Assembly (NCBI GenBank): GCA_036023115.1
Contig: JAYKKT010000061.1
Location: forward strand, 17,769,501-17,833,500
Source: Brasenia schreberi
Lineage: Eukaryota; Streptophyta; Magnoliopsida; Nymphaeales; Cabombaceae
Direction: 5' to 3'
DNA length: 64,000 bases
Position numbers and translations under genes: made by a program. The notes under the pieces are model-generated. The model was not told the origin of the DNA. It did no database searches and worked only from the letters and a program-made list of their open reading frames with translations. Position 1 is the stretch's first letter; every line of letters begins with the position of its first letter. Positions 24,401 through 35,760 of this stretch are shown piece by piece.

Positions 24401-24660
24401 ACCGCTTTCATAGGTTCTTATATCCCAAAACTCGATTTTTAAAAGCATACAGACTGACCCTTGCGCATCGGTGCAAGAAGGTATGCGACGACAAGAGCTT
24501 GCTTGCTCACAGTCGCCACGTTAGGAGTCAGGTTTAAAATATATCTTCGCTAGCTTAAGTAAGCTAGCTGGCACACCCTGTTTGTTTAAATAGGACTTAG
24601 GCACACGAAAAGGTTCGCTTCAGGCCTAAGAACCAGGAGTGGGAATTTTCTACGTCTACA
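21401..24660 (+). repeat. 5'-truncated A-family LTR (about 3.26 kb)
   Basis: Starts abruptly at the GGATCTCGAACGTCCAAGACC segment, which lies about 300 bp inside the A LTR. It then follows the A LTR through the GGAT block, the C-rich CCTAA tract, a TATATAAACC (about 22381), the tandem hairpin units (about 23518-24060) and the end GTCTACA at 24660. It is clearly more diverged from the two A LTRs than they are from each other, so it comes from a different insertion or subfamily. No internal region or partner LTR is attached. Confidence 0.88.
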
Positions 24661-25685
24661 ACTAGGTACCTCCCATTGTTAGTGTTTTTTCTTAGTTATA
24701 TCAACTTAATCATATGAGTCGAATTAGATATACCGGATGTCTTCCACGGTTAGTGGATTTTTCTAGTTGTATTTTTTGTATTTCTATTATATCTTTCCCA
24801 ATATTATGATGAGCTATATATCAATTGTTGTAGTTTTACGAGGTACCGAATACGTCTTTTCTAGTACAACTCATACTATTTTCTCCTTATGCGGTTTTAT
24901 CATGTACAACACATCTTTTCCTGCATAACCAAGGGTTTCATGTATATCTCAAATCTAAGCAACAATATAACAATCATGAGCACTTCAATTCATGTGGTTT
25001 TACTCTATCAAATACGTCTTTTTCAGCAGCACACCTTATGGCGCATGCTCGTTATATGGTTTTACCATGTCAAACATGTCTTTTCCTGCATAGCAACTCA
25101 TGCACTCTTGTCTATTATGCGAGTTTAACATGTCAAACACATCTTATCCTTCGTGACCAAGCGTCTAGGCATTTTTGTATATAAGTATCGTATATTAGAA
25201 TTGCTTCTTCAATCACGGCAACTATTTTTCAATAAGCTTTTACCGTGAGCAAATCCAATCATTAATTAAATTAAACTCAAATCATTAGATCTCCAACCAA
25301 ACAAATGAGATATTTAACCTTGATATACTATTATCAAGTCAAGCAACATTATTTAAATGGACCTAAATATCCACTAATATGCATAATCATCAAAAACCAC
25401 AGTTTACGTAGAAGTAGAGGATGCATGTCTGTATCCATGTTTCCATATACACTAAAAGCATATTATCCTCTTTTTGTAAGCTTAAATATTCATAACTCAT
25501 CTTTTTGTAATTCATAAATGTAAATTTATAGTGTCATAAACCTCCGTTTGAAAGTTTCTAGAATAATGGATTCAACCTTCTATAAAGTCATAACAAGAAG
25601 AACTATGATTTCAAAAAACTTATAAACGCCTTTTGAAGTTTCTAAAAAAGCAAAGTTTTAAAAATTTTGGAATGTTAGGATGATT
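24661..25685. other. AT-rich DNA between LTR fragment and LINE 3' piece
   Basis: Apart from the minisatellite described separately, I see no gene or known element here. It occupies the place where the LINE reverse transcriptase would be expected. Confidence 0.5.
24828..25175 (+). repeat. Degenerate minisatellite, about 62-bp unit
   Basis: Five units share the skeleton TATG(C/T)GGTTTTA-x-CATGTCAAACA-x-ATCTTTTCCTGCAT. They start near 24828, 24888, 24990, 25051 and 25114. The later spacings are 61-63 bp; the second unit carries about 40 extra bases. Units differ at many positions, so the array is old. Confidence 0.65.
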
Positions 25686-25689
25686 CTTC

Positions 25690-25985
25690 ATGTACAAAAG
25701 ATATTCGTAATAGAAATGAAGATATCGAGATGGATGTGTGATCACACAGAAAAGACCGTATACATAATGAAGTTATTAGAAACAAATTGGGAGTGATACC
25801 AATAGATGATAAAATGATGAAACATCATTTAACATGGTCTACACATAAAAAGGCATCCAAAATAAGCTCTCATAAGAAGGTACGAGAAACTAGATGTGAA
25901 AATGTTAAAAGAGAAAGAATGAGACCACAAAAGTGTTAGAATGAATCAATAAAGGATGCTCTAACTTATATTCAGTTAACTATTA
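25690..25985 (+). pseudogene. RTE LINE 3' fragment (C-terminal tail of the RT polyprotein)
   Basis: Broken frames give SRWMCDHTEKT, then NEVIRNKLGVIPIDDKM, then HHLTWSTHKKAS and a basic segment ending at MRPQKCWNESIKDALTY-like codons. This matches the order RWMCG-x-T, IR-x-x-LGVAPI-x-DKM, RW-x-GH-x-x-R that I know from the end of plant RTE LINE proteins. It is on the same strand as the endonuclease fragment at 19953-21285, so the two are probably one element that lost its middle. Confidence 0.65.
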
Positions 25986-27891
25986 GTATGGTTTACATAT
26001 AGCCAACCCCATCTAGAACGAGAAAAGGCTTGATTGTTTTTATCGTTCTTCTATTAAATACAAAAAATAGAACCACTTTTTTGTGCATTTAGAATTTAGA
26101 ATTGTTATTCTATACAAGGAAAAACTCAAGCAGTTTACTTGCAAAATATTTGAGTGCATGCCAACAAATTTTAGAGCTATGTTGGAGAAAAACGTTGGCT
26201 TAACAAGGAAACAAATCACTTATTTATAAATTTAAGCTCCTATCTTAGAATTTCAAATAAATAGTTGGATTGATATATAATAAACAATGATTATCTATTA
26301 AGTAATAGGACCCAACTCAGTTTCTTTAATAAAAAAAGACACTCAATATAGTCAAAGGATGTCTTGGGCTCCTTAAATCGAATATTTTTTAAACTGTAAA
26401 ACCAGTTTAATTGGAGAAACCTGAACCTTCTCACTTCTAAGTTTTTAAGACCAATAGTGAGCTCTAAAAGATCTCTTCTTATTTTAATTGGAGAAAGAAA
26501 CCAGAAACTCTTTCTAACTTCAAAGATAATGAGTGGAAATGGTGGAACGTTATGCCTCTTTTGACACCAAAGACTCAACTATGATTACTATAATGTGATC
26601 TACTGGAGCACCAATTGTCGGGGTTTGATAAGGGTGGGGGGAATGCATAAAACAAAAGGAGAGAGAAGAGCCACCCTCTTTGTTTGCCAAGAAAGCCAGA
26701 CTTGGCAGGATGTTGCACTATATACTGTGATGGGATCTTGTCCACTAAGTGTACTTGTCCATTCATTGTTTTTGGGTGGTATGAATGTAATAAAAATACC
26801 TTTCATACTTTTTCAAAGCTCTTTAAAGATTTTTAAATTACACTCATCCTACCCAAAAGCAATAAGTAGACACGTGAGATATAGGCAAGATATAGTTTTC
26901 CTATATATATAACCACAAGGAATTAGAAAAAGATTATAGAAAAATTTAAACTTTCAAAAAGTTAAAATATATGGAGTCGACAATTTGAAACCGCCCTTTT
27001 GATTCTATGGATGGTGAAAGCTCAAGTGAATCGGGTGGTGTCATGTTCCAGGTCCAATTTTATCAGTTCTGGTTCTTAGTGCAATTCTATTTTGCTTGAA
27101 ACTGCCCGGTCGTTGTCCATGTCTACTCAATACAATCTCTGTAAAGAGTAAAATACAATTGGGAAGAGTTGCAGGCAATGGGACCTTCCCCTGTCTCTCT
27201 CTTGGTGGGCTTATGAATTTCCTTGTGTAGCAATGTCAAGAAAGCCCTTTTGTGCTTACCTTAAGCTTTTTGTTTCTCCCTCATTCTTTTTGTTTCTCTT
27301 TTTGATGCCTGAGTTGTAGGATTGTATGCTTCTTCCTCTATATGTCTGGTTGACTGCAATGAGACCATGGAGCATGTGGTTCTACAGTTGGCACACCCTC
27401 CTAAATCCATTTTTTTCTCAAATCAATTGATAACTAGTGTCAATACCCATTAAGGCATTTTTTGACAAGATGCTCGCAAAGGAGGTTTGTTTTCTTGTAG
27501 AAGGGTTGGTGGGGCCCTCTTCCATTTCTCTTTCATCTGTTGGATGTGAGTAGTACGCCGTAGTGCTAGGTTGTGCTTTGTGATAGAGATATATCAAAGT
27601 TGCTCACTTATTCTTTGTTTTTGATAATATTTGAGGCAGCTTATCCCTCTTTCTCTCTTGTCAGTTCTACAAGGGATGCCAAATGCGCTCTAGCTTCTCT
27701 TTTGTCTTTGTTGCGCTACTTCTGTCGTCTTTTCTTGAAATTTTTTGTCACACAGTTCCAGACATCAATGGGGTTGTTCGTTGCTATTGGTGGAGTGGAA
27801 GATACTTGATAGCTGTTAGACTTGGTTTTTCCCCTTTTCATCTTCCTCTACGTTAGTGTTGGAGTCGTAAGGGTGCATGGGTGATACCACC
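25986..27891. other. Unassigned AT-rich DNA
   Basis: No supported gene. Short open frames at 26291-26578 (minus) and 26595-26912 (plus) show no recognisable domain. A stretch near 27350-27395 can be read as C-N-E-T-M-E-H, faintly like the zinc region at the end of LINE proteins, but this is too weak to call. Confidence 0.45.
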
Positions 27892-28260
27892 TGTTGACAC
27901 CAAAAATTTGAGAAGACAACATGACAAAACTCTGAGACTTAGTGAAAAGGGACATTGGCATGAACCTCGAGGGTCTCTAATGGACAAAACAAGCAATTCG
28001 GGCCCATTATGTTTATGGGTTTGGAAATATGGATGAATCATGGGATTAGTTAACATGTTCCACCTGAATGGTCGCAAAAAGAAAATAACAAAGAAGTGGG
28101 AGTCATTGAAAATCCTGCTCAAGAAAGATGGATTCGTTCTTTACTCCTCCAATGAAGGTCTATAAATAGCAATTGTAAAGCGAACTACAAGCATCAATAC
28201 AATCACAATTCTTACTTTCTTGTTTCTCTCACTTTCCTAGAAGTAGTTGTAACTTAGCAT
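27892..28260 (+). repeat. Putative 5' LTR start of element D
   Basis: Begins TGTTGACACC, a start used by many Tat-type LTRs. It has a good TATA box, TATAAATAGC, at 28161-28170, followed by a pyrimidine-rich stretch, as expected for an LTR promoter and start site. The LTR end and the primer site were not found, so the right boundary is arbitrary. It lies upstream of, and on the same strand as, the D protease and RT. Confidence 0.45.
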
Positions 28261-29800
28261 TCTCGACACACTCCCTAGCATATTGAGTGCTCCTTTCCGG
28301 GGTCCTCTACAACTCAAGGACCCAATATGCCATATGAACAGAGTATCGAGCCAATCCGACGTATGTCAAGTTGAGGCAAAACACTTGAGGTCTAGAAAAG
28401 AGTGGTGGGCCAATGATGAACGACAACTACCTAGACCTGTTTGTTTGTTTGACCAACCTACTATTCAACAGATTTGAGGGCCTTCTCGACAATAGAGACC
28501 TTCTTTGAAACCTCAAGAGATGGTGTGGAGTCAGAGGCTTCATCTACCACCATGAAAAACCATGGAACCTTACTATCGGGGACTTCTTTGATACCGAACC
28601 GTATGTTGCCTTGTAGAAGGTACTCCCAATTCAAGCTTGGGAAATGAATTCAAGCCAGATCCAGTGATACATCATCATTAATGATGCCACTTTCGGGGTG
28701 TCGAGGCATGAATGCAAGATGGTATAACTATAATATATATTATGGAAAGAAATCATTCCCAAGTATATACTACACAACAATGAGATTTTCAATAACAAGT
28801 GGAAGCACAAACTCTCATATTTTTCAAGGATAAATACCACGAATATCAAATCCACAAAAGAGGTTCCTTTATTTATCTATGGTCAACAAAATACAAGTCT
28901 TGGAGAAGAGTCCACATAATACTACAATGGTGCTACCTGACATACTAATTCACTTGGTATATGACTGACTCTACCCTCTAAGGTGTAGATGATGAAGAAG
29001 ATGACCACAATAGAGTCCCAAACTCCCACCTTACTCTCTCTTCTTTCTAGACCTCTCTCTCTCAAGCACTCTCAATTAATCATGTCTCAATTTCCTAAAG
29101 TGGACTACCTGACTCCCTTTCAAGGGACCGATTACATAGATCCTAATGAGGAACGGGATATGGATCTCAATCCCATACTAAACTCATCATATATTTGACC
29201 CAAGACACTTAAAGACCCTAACATGACTAAACCTATACATAAACAAGATTCAATGCCCTCGAATGGACCCAACACCCAACTACCAATACCGGGTTAGTGT
29301 AGCTCTGTTGTAGAAAACCTCTTCAGACTTAACCCAATTTGCCTATCGGTTAGCCTCCCTACATCCGGTGAGCCTCCTATTGCTTATCCTGTGGCATGCG
29401 TAGTGAACCTCTCTAAGAGAGTTACCTAATATGATGTTCATATGGCTTACTTATCACATAACTCAAGCAAAAATGATAAACATGTAAACCTCTTAAGATG
29501 CTAATAAAGCCTCTCTAGTATCGGGATCATCTCACGCATGCCACACATGTGCACCACATACCATGCACATGCATCATGCATGTAGTTCCTTGAGCTTTGA
29601 ACTAAGTAACTAGTTGAAATATGACTATCTATAGAGGCCAAGGAGAAGCAAGTGGTGTGAGTTGAGCCCGTCTCATCATGATCACAAAAAAACATTAAGT
29701 GATCATTTGAACCATAAGGTTTACCAAAGGAGAAGCATACAACATAAGATGGTAAGGAAGTAGACATTGAGGAGGCTAAATCAGAAGAGCGATTATACTT
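28261..29800 (+). other. Unassigned DNA, possibly D leader and gag
   Basis: In the expected place for the leader and gag of element D, but I could not recognise gag motifs. Short open frames (28989-29198 plus, 29501-29767 minus) match nothing I know. A nested, unrecognised insertion cannot be excluded. Confidence 0.35.
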
Positions 29801-31954
29801 CTTGCCTGAAAAGACTGGTGAATGGATCTAAGCGGTACTTGATGATGAGAGAAAGGATTGACAACTAATGATGTAAAGCAAGAAGGAACTAGCTTGAGGA
29901 TAGAGACACTCACCATCCTTTGGAAAGGGGACTCTGAGCAGATACGGTTGATGAGGAGGCCTAGAATGCTTATGAAACTAAGACCGCATGAGAGGCAAAT
30001 GAGTCACTATGCCAAGACCTTCCTAGCCTTGTTGAAACTCCATTTGACCTAAATCACATTTGTCAATGAAAGCCTATAAATGTGACATCGAGTGAAACTC
30101 TTGATGCTCCATATACTCGAATAATCAGCCAATAAGAGTTAGAGGAAGCCACTAAAGATGATGATTTTTAAGATGAAAACTTCAACGATGATATCCGCCA
30201 CAAGGTCTAATCACTATTCTCCCAAGGAATTTTGCCCCTATGGAGTATTCTCGATCCATTGAGGATGATCATTTCCTTGTGAATGAATCAGATTTGGTGG
30301 CTTTAGTCAACAATATTGACTTGCCATTAGTATTTGAGAAGCCACACAAAGCCACTACCATGCATTTTCTACTATTGTATAACACAACAATGATAAATGA
30401 TCACTCTTTTAGATGGGTGTTTATCGATGGACATGCAATATAGAATGTGATATTGTATGATACTTTGTGGCAAATTGGAAGGACAATTTCTCATGTAATC
30501 TCGATGAATCTCATGATGTTTGACTTCCAAGGGAAGTCATCAATCATAATGGGAGTGACAAATATAGAACTTATAATGGGCTCCAAGACCTCAACCACTC
30601 CATTCTTCGTCGTTGAAGCTAATGCATGATATTCTTTACTACAGAGGGGGATTGAAAACACTCAAATTACTATGTATATTTGATGTTACACCTAAGTTGA
30701 TGTTCTAAACGAATGATGTAGTTGAAGTCATCGATGCTAAAGATGATCCATTCGTGACAGACATCTAGGCATCTAAGGTATAGTTCTATTCGCCTTGGGT
30801 CAGCCCAATAGTCATTCTCAAAACTCTAGATGATGTGAGATCATGTTAGTTAATGACTCATGGTTTCACTTTTGATTAGGCCATATATGACTAGTTCCTA
30901 AAGTTACTTATGGATAGTTAATCTCAAACTATTAGGGAGTGCTTCTGTTATTTGGAAGCTACTTATGCCAAACAATGAATTAAGGCAAGTTACCCCAAGG
31001 AGCTTGAGGGAAAATCAATTCTTTGTCAATCTAATTGATTGCACCACCCATCGAAAGAAGAAAAGAATTCAATTATACTAATAAGCAGAATGATCCATGT
31101 TCTATTCTAGTTGATCCTCTCATGGAGGTGAATTTGAGTTCGAGAGATACCATTAGACCATCGAAAATGAGTGCTATCATATCTTAAGAGAACTGATCGT
31201 AGTTGATCAGATTATTGAAGCAATACAAGAATTGCTTTGCTTGGAAATATCATGAGATGTCAGATTTACCTCGAGACCTAGGAGAGTTCACAATCCTATT
31301 AAAGCTAAGGACGCAACCTCATAGAAAGTCGATGAGGAGATTCAAACCTAACATACTCCCAACAATTAAACAAGAGATTCAACACCTTTTGGATGCCAAG
31401 TTCATTAGACAACTCGATACTTAGATAGGGATTCCAATATTATTCCCGTGGTTAAGAAGAACAGGAAGTTATGGGTGTGCATCAATTATCATAATCTTAA
31501 TCTGGTTATGCCCAAGGATTAGTATGTGGTACCTATAACCAATAAGCTAATCGATGCAACCACCATTCATGGGATTTTATCATTTATGAATAACATGTCA
31601 GGGTACAACTAGATCAAAGTAAAAGAGTACATATAAAACGACATTCCAATGCTCCGATACTTTAGGAATCTATGAGTGGGTAGTTATGTCATTTAGATTT
31701 AAGAATACTTATGCAACATATCAACGAGCCATCAATTGTATTTTTCATGATTGGATCGGGAATAGAGGTTTACATCAATGATATTATGGTTAAGTCAATA
31801 GTTTTTGAATAATATATATGTTCAATCTCGAGCATGCTTTCCAACATATGTGGATGCAAAATGTAAATATAAATCATAACAAGTATGCCTTTACAGTTTT
31901 CATAGGACATTTCTTGGGTTTCCTAGTGCATAACAGGGAAATCAAAGTTGACTC
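29801..31954 (+). pseudogene. Element D (old Tat-like Ty3/gypsy): protease and RT N-terminal half
   Basis: A protease-like segment at 30240-30629 has LPLVFEKPHKATTMHFL, then VFIDGHAI (active-site region, D-G-H in place of D-G-G/S) and MGSKTSTTPFFVVEANA. At 31203 RT begins (LLKQYKNCFAWKYHEMSDLPRDL), followed by PVVKKNRKLWVCI, LSFMNNMSGYN, a decayed MPFG segment, ATYQRAI and finally GHFLGFLVHNREIKVD at 31954. Many stops and frameshifts are present. The frame resumes without loss at 62128 (NKVGVIIDA), so the RT was split by element C. Confidence 0.75.
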
Positions 31955-32626
31955 TGATGCCGATTCAAGTAGCACTCAACATACTTGGTTTGATGAGCTC
32001 ACCAAACAATATCAGGGCCCTCTTATGCATGCCTGGACCAATTTTGATTATCGGGCCCTGTTTGAGTTCAAAATAAACATAGATGAGTGGGGCATAATGG
32101 TTGTTGGAATTAGTGAAGTTTGTTTACTACAACAGGTGGAGAATCCTCAAAACAAACATTGGGCCCATCAGGTTTTTAAGGCATGATAGTAGTAGTTAGG
32201 TTGAATCTTCATTTTTAGTGGCTTGCATTTAATATTTTGTCATTCTCTACGGATTTTGCTCATTCTCAAGGAATTCTGCAGTTGCATTTAATATTTTGTT
32301 CATTCTCTAGGAATTCTACAATAATTGTTTTGGCCCTGCTCAAAGGGATGTTCTGAGCCTAAATAGGACAAGTTTGAATGAGAAACTCATTTCTTTGGCT
32401 TCTACAAACTATCTCTCATTCTTATCCTTCCTAGATGGTGAGTAAACCTCACCCTTATCACCTTTCTTTTGGGTGTGGCAGACCAACGAGTGTAATCATC
32501 TCGTGAGATGACCAATTCGGGCATGGCATTGCTTGCTGTGAGTTTTCATCATCCTATAAGCACCTCTTAATTTGGCATTCTTATAATTTTTCAATTTTAA
32601 AGGATCCTCTCAACTCAACTTCTTAT
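31955..32626 (+). repeat. 5' LTR of element C (about 672 bp)
   Basis: Matches 61436-62122 from TGATG(C/T)CGAT to CTCAACTCAACTTCTTAT. The final CA, present in the 3' copy, seems lost here, so the right edge is uncertain by a few bases. It contains two nearby copies of TGCATTTAATATTTTGT and a TCATTCTC(T/A)AGGAATT motif repeated three times. An open frame of about 75 codons from the LTR start to a stop at 32184-32186 corresponds to the tail of the C polyprotein. Confidence 0.8.
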
Positions 32627-32651
32627 TGGCGTTTTCATTGAGATTGAGGAG

Positions 32652-32912
32652 ATGGTAGATCATAAATTCATTCCTCCACTGGTACCACATGAATTATCGA
32701 TGGAACAAGCCCAGATCATGGCTTTGGAATGAGGACAGGAGGACTTGAAGGTGCAAGTGGCGCAGCTCATCCACGCCATTGATAGCCTGTTGTGACACGA
32801 AATGCCTTCTACCCACTCTCATCACAACGAACTTGAAGAAGAATTAAACCATTTCGACTGAGGTTCTGCACTCCAGAATCCTCACGATGCACAAATTGAA
32901 CGGCGTGAAGGT
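32652..32912 (+). pseudogene. Element C gag, N-terminal piece
   Basis: ATG at 32652 opens MVDHKFIPPLVPHEL, shortly after the LTR. The frame is interrupted by stops (near 32731 and 32794, for example) but reads on to the B insertion point. The capsid-like remainder begins at 57487. The piece itself has no strong motif; it is assigned by position and by continuity across the AAGGT duplication. Confidence 0.6.
32908..32912 (+). other. Target-site duplication AAGGT, left copy
   Basis: AAGGT immediately left of the first B LTR, identical to 57487-57491 immediately right of the third B LTR. It shows that the whole three-LTR structure descends from one insertion event. Confidence 0.93.
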
Positions 32913-34284
32913 TGTCGACACGGAAAATCCTCGACTCCGGGTTCTTATGCCTGAAGCGAATCTCTTCGTGCTTACATTGCTTTTAAAAAGGGCGTGCCAG
33001 CTAGCTTTCTCAAACTAGCGAAGTGATTTTTTTTTTTTGAAAATATCTGACTTTTGGGGCGACTGTGGATAAGTGGGTTCTTTTCGTCGCAGACTTTCTT
33101 GTACCGGCGCACAAGGGTCAGTCTGTACGCTTTAGAAAAACTCGATTTTACAAACACGACTCTTTTTGAAAACTTGAAAAGTGTTTTATCTACTGGTTTT
33201 GTCAAATTTGCAACTTTTACACATGGGATCTATGCGCTCTTGTATCTCATGGGTTTTAGCAGATTTTGGCGTGTAGTCGTGTGCATCCAGTGCTCGATTT
33301 AAGGTAAGTACTACACGTTTTGACCAATCTGGTTCGATGCAAGTATGCTCCCTATCTCGAGTGTGGCGGATATGCAATGCAAACTCACACAACTTGAAGG
33401 GAAAACCCCGAATTTAAAGACATAACAGAAGTGAAATAGCAGAAAGGGAAATAGCGGAAAGGGAAATAGCAGAAAGGGAAATATGGCTATATCTTAGATG
33501 CAGAAGGGAAAATATATATAGCTATATCTTAAGAGCGAGAAGGCTCAATGTGAGTGAGTGCTTTAAGTGTATAAATTGAAAGGGCAACTCACACGACTTG
33601 AACCTTAAAAACCCAGTGGAAAGGGGAAATACGTATATATATGTAAGAGCGGAAAGGCTCAATTGTGAGTGAGTGCTTTTGGGTGTATAAAATGAAAGAC
33701 AACTCACGCAACTTGAACCTTAAAACCCAGCTGAATGTATATAAATAGAACTATATCTTATGGGCTGTCGAGGCCCGTTTTGTGTGCAAAAGGTGTGCAG
33801 ATAAGAGCGGAAAGGCTCGAGTGTACGTGTGTGATTCGTGTTTCAAACCATAATATTACATCCCGGGGGAGACTACGCTCCATTATTACAACCCCGTATC
33901 AAATTGAATTGAATTTGAAACAACGTAAAGAATCAGATTCGAGCACTTACTCGACTTTTGCTTGGGCTCCCTTTATCAGCGAAATCTGACCTTGGATATA
34001 GCCGTTGGATGGACCTTTCTCTGTGAAACGACCAGCTGCGTGGGAGGTTGATCCTAGATCGTGACCTGGGCTTGGTTGACACACTAAGTTGCTATGGTTT
34101 TTGGAGTTAGACACGATAGATCTAGGATGAGAACTAATGGATCTGGGTCAGGTCTAGGCGGGTTGTTTTGGTTAAAAGCTAGACCAGGGTCCTAAGGGAA
34201 AAATCTGACCAGCTAGTGGTCGTGTTAGGTTTAGTGGATGGTGAGTGATCTTAGGGGGAATCCTAAGGTAAGCTCTAGGGCAAT

Positions 34285-34638
34285 GCTCGGCCAAAGGGTG
34301 GCCGAGCTTGGGCTGATGTTGGATGTTTGATCTCACGTGAGATCCTAAGGGAGTGGCTCGGCCAGAGGGTGGCCGAGCTGGGTAGGTGTAGGTTAGTTCT
34401 TTTGGTTAGGATCTAACTTAGGTAATGGATTTAGTTTAGGGCAAAACCTAAAATGAACTCAGCTAGCTAGATGGGTGAAAACGGGTTCATCCAAAGGAAG
34501 GAACCGAGTGTTTTAGACACTCGGTTTTGGCTAGGTCTCTAGGAGTAGTTTTGGTTTAGGAAATAGTTTAGGTGGTTTAGTGCTAGATGGTTTGGCTGGG
34601 AGGGATCTAAGGTGAGCTTGGCCAGCCAATGGCCGAGC
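34285..34638. promoter_or_regulatory. Cluster of perfect inverted repeats in the B LTR
   Basis: Five inverted repeats lie within 354 bp. GCTCGGCCA/TGGCCGAGC arms with 5-base loops are at 34285-34307 and 34356-34378, and a one-mismatch version at 34616-34638. AACCGAGTGT/ACACTCGGTT with a 5-base loop is at 34502-34526. The 16-bp palindrome GATCTCACGTGAGATC, centred on a CACGTG box, is at 34329-34344. All are kept in LTR 2 and LTR 3 (first hairpin at 45151 and 56011). They could be protein-binding sites in the promoter region or RNA hairpins; the function is inferred. Confidence 0.7.
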
Positions 34639-35099
34639 TGGGTATGGTTCTAGATTAGGGTAGTCTTAGGTAGAACTAGGATCGTCCCATTAGTGAGGTT
34701 CGGCCAGCATCTTGGCTGGACTTTGGACGTCTCTTTGTTTTAGGGTTTAGGTGGTTTAGAGAGGTGAGAAAAGAGATGGTTTTGGGCAGGAACTAGGGGA
34801 CTTACCTTGACAACATTTCAGCCGTTTGATCCTTGGTTCCCACGCAGCCAATCCTCACCAAGCAAGGGCCATCCAATGCCGCCAGATTTGATTTCTTTTC
34901 CAGCAACATACAAAGCGTGAGATGCTCTCACTTGCACTTGAGTGCAGCCCACAAAACCAACCCACAAGTTTACAAAACAAGAGGGGAAGGCCAGCCCCTT
35001 TTGTTGACCTTCCTCTCTCTCTCTCTCTCTCTCTTTCCCCCCAACTATCCACGTGAAGTGCTGGAAAAATCGTCCCCCTCAAAGCCAGCCCACTCACGT

Positions 35100-35110
35100 C
35101 CTTTTATAGG
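35100..35110 (-). promoter_or_regulatory. TATA box in B LTR 1
   Basis: The minus strand reads CCTATAAAAGG, a strong plant TATA box. A CACGTG box lies about 50 bases downstream on the minus strand (plus 35051-35056). Equivalent sites are at 45964-45974 and 56826-56836; the last lies in the outer 5' LTR of the array, the one expected to start transcription. Confidence 0.7.
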
Positions 35111-35760
35111 CCCCTTGTGTGGATATGGATCCTTTGTTGGTCTCTAAAATCCGGATCCAATCCAATCCAAGTTTCGTTTGGATATGGATCTTGGATCTGG
35201 ATCTACATTTTTGGATTCAGATTTGATCCAAATTTTTCTCTTCTTCAGTCCTTTCTGGCGTTTCAAGCTGGATGCTTCGTGCGGGTCCTGAGTTCATCAA
35301 GATTCCGTCTTACGCTGGGTTTTTCCCATTTTCATCGTCCAAGCTTCTTTTCGTCTTTCTGGACTCTGTTTCGACTGTTTCTTCTTGCTTTTGACTTGAA
35401 TTTTCCGTGATTTCAGAGATGCTTTTGGCTTGGCCTTTGATGCTTCAGGCTTGAAATGCGTTTGTGGCCTGGGCTTCTTTTTCGTCCTCGAAATTCACTT
35501 TTCATCGGGTTGGGCTTGACCTTTGAACTTTTTGATTCTTTTGCGACTGTTTTGAGCCAGGCTTCATCTGTTCGTCTGGTCTCTCATAAAAATAGGACTT
35601 TCGTCCATTTTCAAGATTTTTCATGTTTCAAACAGGGTTGGAAAACAGAATTTTGAAATGTTTTGATTTCCTGAGTTTTTCGAAAATTCTTATCTTTTGA
35701 ACTGGTTTTCGAACCAGGCATTTGGTTTTGAAAAGTATTTGGGTTTTTGGGGTGTTTACA

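Larger units (their letters stand above)
32913..35760 (-). repeat. B LTR 1 (left outer, 2848 bp)
   Basis: Plus-strand ends are TGTCGACACGG and GTGTTTACA. It carries private bases in its left third only: T at 33240, T at 33617 and G at 33669, where the other two LTRs have C, C and A. In its right part it agrees with LTR 2. It includes the hairpin cluster, a (CT)n run near 35012-35035 and a TATA box on the minus strand. Confidence 0.95.

Noticed and set aside
26595..26912. 105-codon plus-strand frame as a possible host gene
   Set aside because: No domain, overlapping antisense frames of similar size, AT-rich flanks and no visible exon structure.
27350..27395. C-N-E-T-M-E-H segment as a LINE zinc-binding region
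   Set aside because: Only a few residues agree, and no reverse transcriptase homology lies next to it.
31818..32186. 122-codon plus-strand open frame that looks like one protein
   Set aside because: It is a chance fusion of D RT residues (to 31954) with the frame inside the C LTR. The join is the insertion junction.
32972..33205. 77-codon frame in the B LTR conserved in all three copies
   Set aside because: Conservation simply reflects LTR identity. It is shortened by an indel in LTR 3 and matches nothing known.
34833..35410. Open frames in the B LTRs (34833-35147, 35117-35410, 45699-46274 and equivalents)
   Set aside because: They overlap the TATA box, the CT run and the GGAT block, change frame between LTR copies and show no domain.
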